A stretch of 64,000 bases of DNA from Spongiibacter tropicus DSM 19543 (GTDB lineage: Bacteria; Pseudomonadota; Gammaproteobacteria; Pseudomonadales; Spongiibacteraceae): contig NZ_ATUS01000005.1 of the NCBI RefSeq assembly GCF_000420325.1, positions 1-64,000 of the forward strand, given 5' to 3'. Positions 58,172-64,000 of this stretch are shown here, piece after piece (the first letter of the stretch is position 1; every line of letters starts with the position of its first letter). Below the pieces are notes generated by a model. The model saw nothing but the letters and a program-made list of their open reading frames with translations, had not been told where the DNA came from and did not search any database. Both the position numbers and the translations under genes were made by a program.

Positions 58172-58765
58172 TCAGCGCGCTTCAAAGGCGTCGGCCCGAT
58201 TGAGGTTGCGAAACTGTGCGGCCATGTCGCGGCAGTCTAAAGCATGGGCTTGAGCCTGTTCATACCAGCCATACACGCTGCGCTTTCCCGCTTCCAGATA
58301 TGCCTGAAGGTTGGTCAGCAGTTCCGGGCGGCGTTCGAGCAGGGCATATAAATACTGGCCGCGCTCGCCGTCGTGGGCGTAGCGCACAGGCGTTTGCGGA
58401 TGGCTAGAAGCCAGTCGTTGATAAAGCCCGTCGGGTGGCTGGGGATTGTCGCAGGGGACAATGAGTAGCTGCCGGTATCGCGCGGCCTGCAGGCCGCGGA
58501 GAATACCCGCCAGGGGGCCCGGATAATCAGCTAGCACGTCGGCCAGCGGCGTACCAAAATCCGCGTAGCGCTCGGCATTGCGGTTGCAGCTGATCAGCAC
58601 TTCATCGGCCAGCGGCGCATAGCATTCGTGCACGGCGCTGATAAGGGGGCGCCCCTGCCAGTTCAAGAGTCCCTTGTCTTGGCCGCCGACGCGCTCGCCG
58701 CGTCCCCCAGCCAGAATCAGCAGCGAGAGACCGTCTTGCGCGATGAAATGCCCGTTTGAGCGCAT
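58172..58765 (-). CDS. mobA: Molybdenum cofactor guanylyltransferase
   Basis: In this 197-aa protein the start contains LLILAGGRGERVGGQDKGLL, the nucleotide-binding signature of MobA, followed by GPLAGILRGLQ and VPCDNPQPP. It attaches GMP to molybdopterin to make MGD, needed by NasA encoded 24 kb away. It converges with the small membrane protein gene. Confidence 0.94.
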   Translation of the reverse strand: MRSNGHFIAQDGLSLLILAGGRGERVGGQDKGLLNWQGRPLISAVHECYAPLADEVLISCNRNAERYADFGTPLADVLADYPGPLAGILRGLQAARYRQLLIVPCDNPQPPDGLYQRLASSHPQTPVRYAHDGERGQYLYALLERRPELLTNLQAYLEAGKRSVYGWYEQAQAHALDCRDMAAQFRNLNRADAFEAR

Positions 58766-58859
58766 CGTGAAATCCTCTACCCAGTGTCGCGATGGTAGGC
58801 GGTGGCTGTGCTATGATGCCAGCGTTTTTTTGCCAGATGTTGCCGAGACACTACACGCC

Positions 58860-59534
58860 ATGACCAGCCTGCTAGCCATCGACGCTGCCACCGAAGCCTG
58901 CTCGGTGGCACTGCTGCGCGACGGCGAAATTCGTGAAGACTTCCGCATGTTGCCCCGGGCACACACCCGGTATTTATTGCCGATGGTGGACGAGATGCTG
59001 TCCTCTGCGGGAGTGACGCTCGCCCAGCTCGACGGTCTGGCGTTTACCGCCGGACCGGGGTCGTTTACCGGTTTGCGCGTTGCCATCGCCACGGTGCAGG
59101 GGCTGGCTTTTGCCGCGGATTTGCCAGTGCTGCCGGTGTCGACGTTGGCGTCCATGGCGCAGCACTATATGAATACCGATCAGCCCGATGAGGGCAGTTT
59201 GCTGATGCCGATAATTGATGCTCGTATGGATGAACTCTATGTCGGCCGCTACGTCTGCCGGAATGGCTTTGTCGAGGCCGTTTGTGATGATGCGCTGCTC
59301 GCGCCCGCTGCGGTTGGCGACTTGGCTGCGGTTGCCGTGGGTTTGGGTGAGGGCTGGGAATACGCTGAGCGGTTTGATGGCGCAGCACCCGCAAGGCTTG
59401 ATACCTCGGTGCTACCCCATGCTGCATCAGCACTGACGCTGGCCGAACGCGATTATCTGGCAGGCAAATTGCTGCCTGCCGAACAGGCTCAGCCGGTCTA
59501 CCTGCGCGACAGTGTTGCCTGGCAAAAAGCGTAA
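58860..59534 (+). CDS. tsaB: tRNA threonylcarbamoyladenosine biosynthesis protein
   Basis: This is a 224-aa protein from ATG 58860. It starts LLAIDAATEACSVALLRDG and has FTAGPGSFTGLRVAIATVQGLA, the classic TsaB signature. With TsaD and TsaE it makes t6A at position 37 of ANN-decoding tRNAs. The upstream in-frame part to 58674 is antisense to mobA and is not used. Confidence 0.95.
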   Translation: MTSLLAIDAATEACSVALLRDGEIREDFRMLPRAHTRYLLPMVDEMLSSAGVTLAQLDGLAFTAGPGSFTGLRVAIATVQGLAFAADLPVLPVSTLASMAQHYMNTDQPDEGSLLMPIIDARMDELYVGRYVCRNGFVEAVCDDALLAPAAVGDLAAVAVGLGEGWEYAERFDGAAPARLDTSVLPHAASALTLAERDYLAGKLLPAEQAQPVYLRDSVAWQKA

Positions 59535-59570
59535 TCACGACCCTCTAATCACTAACAAGGACGCTTATTA

Positions 59571-60371
59571 ATGGATGCATTGCAGGCCGTGATTCTGGCC
59601 GCTATACAGGGGCTCACTGAATTTCTGCCCATTTCCAGTTCGGGCCATCTGGTGTTGCCGCAGACCCTGCTGGGTTGGGAGGATCAGGGACTGGCTTTCG
59701 ATGTGGCTGTGCATGTTGGCTCGCTGCTGGCGGTGCTGGCTTATTTCTACCGCGATGTGATCAATCTGCTGGGTGCCTGGGGCAACAGTCTGCTCACCCG
59801 GCAGCAGAGCGATGACAGCCGTCTGGCGTGGATGGTGATTGTGGCGACCCTGCCGGCGGTGGTGGCAGGGCTGTTGCTCAACGATGTGATCGAACAGCAT
59901 CTGCGCGGCGGTCTGGTGCTGGCAACGACCACGCTGGTGTTTGGCGTGGTGCTGGGTGTAGTGGACCGGTACTCCAGTCACCGCCGCCATCTGGTGGATG
60001 TGGGCCTGCGCATTGCTCTGATCGTCGGTTTTGCTCAGGCGCTGGCGCTGATCCCCGGCACTTCGCGCTCGGGGATCACCATGACCGCGGCACTGCTGGT
60101 GGGCCTGAGCCGCAGTGATGCCGCACGTTTCTCTTTTCTGCTGTCGATGCCGATCATTGCCGCCGCGGGCAGCTACAAATTGTTGGAGCTGCTGGAGAGC
60201 AGCCACCCGGTGCCCTGGGATCTGCTGGGTATTGGTTTTGTGGTATCAGCGGTCACCGCCTATGCCTGCATCAGCGTCTTCATGCGCTGGGTGGAGCGTA
60301 TTGGCATGATGCCCTTTGCCATTTACCGGGTGTTGCTGGCCGCTGTGATTTACGCCGTGGTACTGTCCTGA
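59571..60371 (+). CDS. uppP: Undecaprenyl-diphosphate phosphatase
   Basis: This 266-aa inner membrane protein has several spans. Two active-site motifs are clear: EFLPISSSGHLVLPQ near 17-31 and PGTSRSGITMTAALLVG near 162-178. It recycles undecaprenyl carrier lipid for cell-wall and glycan synthesis. AGGACG is the ribosome site. Confidence 0.96.
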   Translation: MDALQAVILAAIQGLTEFLPISSSGHLVLPQTLLGWEDQGLAFDVAVHVGSLLAVLAYFYRDVINLLGAWGNSLLTRQQSDDSRLAWMVIVATLPAVVAGLLLNDVIEQHLRGGLVLATTTLVFGVVLGVVDRYSSHRRHLVDVGLRIALIVGFAQALALIPGTSRSGITMTAALLVGLSRSDAARFSFLLSMPIIAAAGSYKLLELLESSHPVPWDLLGIGFVVSAVTAYACISVFMRWVERIGMMPFAIYRVLLAAVIYAVVLS

Positions 60372-60410
60372 GGGGTTGATCTTCACTCGGCGGGTAATGG
60401 GGGAAAGCAT

Positions 60411-61295
60411 ATGAACGTCGCCTTTTTGGGCCTGGGGGTAATGGGGTTTCCGATGGCGGGGCACTTGCATCGTGCCGGTGTAGACCTGCGGGTGTACAAC
60501 CGCAGCCCGGAGAAGGCCCAGCGCTGGAACGATGAATATGCCCCGCTGGCAGCGGCCAGTGTTGCCGATGCCGTCAGTGACCGCGATGTGGTCGCGGTTT
60601 GCCTAGGCGCCGACGAGGATGTGCGCGAAGTGCTCTGCGGCGGGGACGGGGTTTTCGCCCATTTGCCTGCGGGCGGGGTCGTCGTTGACCATTCCACTAC
60701 CTCGGCGGAGCTGGCGCGCGATATGGCGGCGGCTGCGGCGGAGTCCGGGCATCAGTTCATCGATGCGCCGGTGTCCGGTGGGCAGGCGGGCGCGGAGGCT
60801 GGCAAGCTCACCGTGATGGCCGGTGGTGATGCCGACGCCTTCAGCCGCATTGAGCCTGTTTTACAGTGCTATGCGGCTCGCTATCGTCGTCTGGGTGAGA
60901 CCGGCAGTGGTCAGCTTGCCAAAATGGTCAATCAGATTTGTATCGCCGGGCTATTGCAGGGGTTGTCAGAAGCCATGCATTTCGGTCAGCAGGCGGGACT
61001 GGATATGGCGGCTGTGGTCGATGTGATCGGCGCGGGCGCCGCGCAGTCCTGGCAAATGGATAACCGCGCTGCCACCATGTTGCAGGGCGAATTTGATTTC
61101 GGTTTTGCGGTGGACTGGATGCGTAAGGATCTGCGTTACGTGCTGGATGAAGCGCGCCGTCAGTCCGTCAGCCTGCCGGTGACCGCCCTGGTGGATCAGT
61201 TCTACGCGCAGGTGCAGAACCTTGGCGGCGGTCGCAAAGATACTTCCAGCCTGCTGCTGGCCTTGCAGGCCAGTCAGGCGAAAGCACAGGATTAA
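60411..61295 (+). CDS. Beta-hydroxyacid dehydrogenase (3-hydroxyisobutyrate/tartronate semialdehyde type)
   Basis: In this 294-aa protein the NAD(P) motif [15 protein letters not shown] is at the start, the substrate segment [22 protein letters not shown] near 117-138, and the catalytic Lys region [14 protein letters not shown] near 165-178. The exact hydroxyacid cannot be told. It precedes apeB by 2 bases. Confidence 0.9.
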   Translation: MNVAFLGLGVMGFPMAGHLHRAGVDLRVYNRSPEKAQRWNDEYAPLAAASVADAVSDRDVVAVCLGADEDVREVLCGGDGVFAHLPAGGVVVDHSTTSAELARDMAAAAAESGHQFIDAPVSGGQAGAEAGKLTVMAGGDADAFSRIEPVLQCYAARYRRLGETGSGQLAKMVNQICIAGLLQGLSEAMHFGQQAGLDMAAVVDVIGAGAAQSWQMDNRAATMLQGEFDFGFAVDWMRKDLRYVLDEARRQSVSLPVTALVDQFYAQVQNLGGGRKDTSSLLLALQASQAKAQD

Positions 61296-61297
61296 TC

Positions 61298-62575
61298 ATG
61301 GATAAACACGCGTTTAATGACAAACTCATTGCTTTCCTCGATGCCAGTCCGACGCCGTTCCATGCGTCGGCCAACATGGCGGAGGCGCTGCGGGAAGCGG
61401 GATTTATCGAGTTGGATGAACGTCAGGATTGGGCGCTGGAAGCGGGTAAGGGCTATTTCTGTCTGCGCAATGGTTCTTCGGTGGTGGCGTTTCGGGTCGG
61501 CAAAAGTGATGTGGCTGAATCCGGCTGGCATATGGTGGGCGCCCATACCGACAGTCCCTGTCTGAAGGTGAAACCCAACCCGGTTCTGCATCGCAAAGGC
61601 TATTTTCAGTTGGGTGTGGAAGTATACGGTGGGGCGCTGCTCAACCCCTGGTTTGACCGCGACCTTGGTCTGGCTGGCCGGGTCAGCTACCGCAGCAGCA
61701 ACGGCAGTTTGCGCAGTGCTTTGCTCAATACCGATCGCGCCATCGGCATCGTGCCGAGCCTGGCGATTCACCTGGATCGCGAGGCGAACAACAACCGCAC
61801 AGTGAACCCGCAGACCGACCTGCCGGTGTTAATCAGTCAGGCGGAGTCTGCGCCTGACTTCAAAGCCCTGCTGAAAAATCTGTTGGCAGAGCAGGGCTGT
61901 GACGATGTCGAGGCGGTGTTGGATTACGAACTGAGTTTCTATGATGTGCAGGGCGCGGCACTGGTCGGTTTTAATCGCGAGTTTATCGCCAGTGCGCGGC
62001 TCGATAATCTGCTGTCTTGTTTTATCGGTTTGCAGGCGCTGTTGCTGGCCCCTGCCGACAAGCACAGTGTGTTGGTCTGCAATGACCACGAAGAAGTGGG
62101 CAGTATGTCCAGCAGCGGTGCTCAGGGACCGATGCTGGAGTCGACGCTGCGCCGCATTGCCGGGGATGAAAGCCGTTGGCAGCGAGCGATTGCGCACTCC
62201 ACCATGATCTCGGCGGACAATGCCCACGGCATCCACCCCAATTTCAGTGATCGCCACGACGCCAATCACGGCCCGCTGCTTAATCAGGGTGCGGTGATCA
62301 AAATCAACGTTAACCAGCGCTATGCCACCAACAGCGAAACCAGTGCGATGTTCCGTCATCTCTGTGAGCAGCAGGGGCAACCGGTTCAGAGTTTTGTGGT
62401 GCGCAGCGATATGGCTTGTGGCAGCACTATCGGGCCCATTACCGCGTCGGCCATCGGCGTGGCGACGCTGGATATCGGCGTGCCGACCTTTGCCATGCAC
62501 TCCATCCGCGAGCTGGCGGGCAGTGACGATGCGGTGGGCTTGAGTCAGGTCTTGGCGGCGTTCTACTCGCGCTGA
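61298..62575 (+). CDS. apeB: M18 family aminopeptidase
   Basis: This 425-aa protein has metal-binding motifs [13 protein letters not shown] (His-Thr-Asp), [18 protein letters not shown] and [11 protein letters not shown], with a final His in FAMHSIRE. This is the M18 zinc aminopeptidase pattern. Length is usual. It releases N-terminal residues from cytoplasmic peptides. Confidence 0.95.
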   Translation: MDKHAFNDKLIAFLDASPTPFHASANMAEALREAGFIELDERQDWALEAGKGYFCLRNGSSVVAFRVGKSDVAESGWHMVGAHTDSPCLKVKPNPVLHRKGYFQLGVEVYGGALLNPWFDRDLGLAGRVSYRSSNGSLRSALLNTDRAIGIVPSLAIHLDREANNNRTVNPQTDLPVLISQAESAPDFKALLKNLLAEQGCDDVEAVLDYELSFYDVQGAALVGFNREFIASARLDNLLSCFIGLQALLLAPADKHSVLVCNDHEEVGSMSSSGAQGPMLESTLRRIAGDESRWQRAIAHSTMISADNAHGIHPNFSDRHDANHGPLLNQGAVIKINVNQRYATNSETSAMFRHLCEQQGQPVQSFVVRSDMACGSTIGPITASAIGVATLDIGVPTFAMHSIRELAGSDDAVGLSQVLAAFYSR

Positions 62576-62598
62576 GAAAGGCGCTACGCTTGCTTGAG

Positions 62599-62633
62599 AA
62601 GTGCGCTGAGCTTGCCTTATAAGTGCGCTGAGC
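62599..62633. repeat. Short direct repeat in intergenic region
   Basis: AAGTGCGCTGAGC occurs at 62599-62611 and again at 62621-62633 in the gap between convergent apeB and the thioesterase gene. Related pieces (aaggcgc, gcgct) surround it. No T-run is present, so it is not a clear intrinsic terminator. Confidence 0.5.
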
Positions 62634-62644
62634 GCTAAGGCGCG

Positions 62645-63061
62645 TCAGGCGCTGGTCGACGGGGGAATCGCATAGGTTCCCACCGCGTGCGCGACAGGTT
62701 CATCGCTACCTTCGGAATAGAGGTAGACCTCGCCAGTGGCGAGCAAGCGCCCGGCTTTCAGTAGTTTGCAGCGGCCGATAATGGTTTTTCCCGCCGCAGG
62801 CTTACGCAGGAAATTTATATTGAGGTTGGTGGTGACGGCCAGCGGCACAATGCCGATGTGCCCGAGGATGGCCACGTAGAGCGCCAAGTCGGCAACACTC
62901 ATCAGGGTCGGGCCGGAGACGGTGCCGCCGGGGCGAAGGTGCGCATCATCCACCGGCAGAGATACCGTCGCACTCAGCTCGCCAATCTCATCAACAAGAC
63001 AGTGACTCTGCGGGAACTCTGCGGCAATGAATGCCGCAACCTCATCTTTGCTGGCTGTCAT
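62645..63061 (-). CDS. PaaI-type hotdog thioesterase
   Basis: This 138-aa protein's central helix region is PGGTVSGPTLMSVADLALYVAI (catalytic Asp in VADLA), followed by AVTTNLNINFLRKP, the usual hotdog thioesterase pattern. It probably hydrolyses an acyl-CoA. It lies 29 bases after the upstream enoyl-CoA hydratase gene, so likely one operon. Confidence 0.88.
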   Translation of the reverse strand: MTASKDEVAAFIAAEFPQSHCLVDEIGELSATVSLPVDDAHLRPGGTVSGPTLMSVADLALYVAILGHIGIVPLAVTTNLNINFLRKPAAGKTIIGRCKLLKAGRLLATGEVYLYSEGSDEPVAHAVGTYAIPPSTSA

Positions 63062-63090
63062 GGTGGACTCTCGACGGCATGCGATCCGGA

Positions 63091-63882
63091 TTACTCGCCT
63101 TTGAAAGCCGGTTTGCGGCGCTCGATAAATGACGCGAGTCCCTCGCGACCATCGGCCGTGCCAATACAGCGCGAAATACCCCGGCTTTCCAGTTCAAGCT
63201 GGGTTTCCAGACTGGTTTCATAGCTGCCCAGCAGCAGGCGGCGGACTTCGCCGTAGGCTTCGGTGGGGCCATTGGCAATCTGCGCAGCCAGCTTCCCAGC
63301 TTCTTCCGTCAGGGCATCATCGGCAACGACTTTAGTGAGCAGCCCCCATTCCAGCGCTTCGTCGGCGCTCAGAACGCGGTTGGTAAAAATCAGTTCCTGG
63401 GCGCGGCGCAGGCCGACCAGTTTTGGCAGCAGGGCCGTGGCGCCGCCATCGGGGCTGACCGCAATGCCGGTATAGGCCATGGTGAATTTGGCTTTCTCCG
63501 ATGCAACGACCAGATCACCGGCCATTGCCAGACTGAAACCGGCACCCGCTGCGGTGCCATTTACGGCGACAATCAGCGGTGCGCGCATGCGGGCAAAACG
63601 GCTGCTGGCAGCATGCAGATGGGCGGTAATATCTTTGATCAGTTGCGGGGCCTTATCTTGCGCGGCGTGAAAGCTGGCAACATCGCCGCCGGCACAGAAC
63701 ATCTTGCCCTCGGCGGTCAGCACGACGGCGCGAATCTCACTGTCGCTGTCGCAGAGGATGGCGGTCTGCATCAGTTCTTGCCCCATTTTGAGGTTAATGC
63801 TGTGCGCGGCATCGGGACGATTCAGGGTGATGGTGGCAACGCCATTGGCTTTTTCAAAACGAAGGGTTTCAAACTGACTCAT
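63091..63882 (-). CDS. Enoyl-CoA hydratase/isomerase family protein
   Basis: This is a 263-aa protein from ATG 63882. The crotonase fold is shown by GVATITLNRPDAAHSINLKMG, the oxyanion segment AEGKMFCAGGDVASFH and AVNGTAAGAGFSLAMAGDLVVA. One of the usual catalytic Glu positions is Asp or Gly here (TGIAVSPDGG), so it may be an isomerase or another crotonase member rather than a hydratase. Confidence 0.88.
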   Translation of the reverse strand: MSQFETLRFEKANGVATITLNRPDAAHSINLKMGQELMQTAILCDSDSEIRAVVLTAEGKMFCAGGDVASFHAAQDKAPQLIKDITAHLHAASSRFARMRAPLIVAVNGTAAGAGFSLAMAGDLVVASEKAKFTMAYTGIAVSPDGGATALLPKLVGLRRAQELIFTNRVLSADEALEWGLLTKVVADDALTEEAGKLAAQIANGPTEAYGEVRRLLLGSYETSLETQLELESRGISRCIGTADGREGLASFIERRKPAFKGE

Positions 63883-63982
63883 TGCTATCCGGTTCCGATT
63901 TTCTGGGAGAGACGGGAGAGTAGAACAGCGCTGCTGTCGGGTCAACGAGCGCGTATACTGCCGCTTTTGCCCGGAGTTGCCG

Positions 63983-64000
63983 ATGCGTTGCCTGCTGCTA
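63983..64000 (+). CDS. Possible start of a rightward gene, cut by the window end
   Basis: An ATG at 63983 preceded by CGGAG opens a frame of six codons (MRCLLL) to the end of the window. Divergent placement from the enoyl-CoA hydratase and TATACT at about 63953 as a possible -10 support it weakly. Confidence 0.3.

Noticed and set aside
1-64000. CRISPR array, rRNA genes, integron or replication origin of the chromosome
   Set aside because: No regularly spaced repeats, no rRNA-like sequence, and no attC or DnaA-box cluster were seen.

Overview
The window looks like chromosomal DNA of a GC-rich, probably marine gammaproteobacterium. This rests on NasA/NirBD/NrtABD-type nitrate assimilation genes, a NasR-type antiterminator, sulfatases with large TonB receptors, and housekeeping genes of gammaproteobacterial type. 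A lineage near Cellvibrionales/Spongiibacteraceae is a guess only. About the left 30 kb is the right-hand part of a siphovirus-type prophage. The rest is host DNA.

Region 1 (1-1055) is a complete IS1595-family insertion sequence with near-perfect 26-bp terminal inverted repeats. It sits in the prophage.

Region 2 (about 1056-30156) is the prophage. It carries a CI/Cro-like switch with three operator-like sites, small early genes, a C4-like structured RNA region, DnaT-like and lambda P-like replication genes, and a candidate late regulator. A holin, an HNH nuclease, P27/TerL terminase, HK97 portal, protease and capsid follow. A multidomain glycosyltransferase-like gene interrupts the head genes. 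The tail module has a lambda-type G/GT -1 frameshift, a tape measure protein, DUF1833, an NlpC/P60-like protein, a tip protein and an SGNH-esterase fibre. Accessory genes are a secreted 104-aa protein, a SIR2-domain protein, and a LexA-box divergent pair (SRAP peptidase and an unknown 108-aa protein). The prophage ends in a displaced 3' half of tRNA-Val(GAC), which marks attR. The integrase and attL must lie left of the window.

Region 3 (30.2-44.3 kb) is a nitrate assimilation island. nasA-cobA-nasR diverges from nirBD. A second operon, nrtA-nrtB-nrtD-porin-FAD oxidoreductase, points back towards nirBD. Both the nasA and nrtA leaders contain the two-hairpin ANTAR target (A1/G4 hexaloops) whose second hairpin competes with an intrinsic terminator. 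NasR, encoded in the nasA operon, therefore very probably antiterminates both. Sigma-54-like promoters precede all three units.

Region 4 (44.5-58.2 kb) is a catabolic cluster of unknown substrate: TonB receptor + SDR, tandem DsbA/HCCA-isomerase + sulfatase + TetR, metallo-beta-lactamase + GST, and sulfatase + octaheme/TPR cytochrome + small membrane protein. Two copies of a 15-bp palindrome lie in its two divergent promoter regions. This suggests one TetR regulon handling a sulfated compound.

Region 5 (58.2-64 kb) is core chromosome: mobA, tsaB, uppP, a beta-hydroxyacid dehydrogenase, M18 aminopeptidase, a PaaI thioesterase and an enoyl-CoA hydratase.
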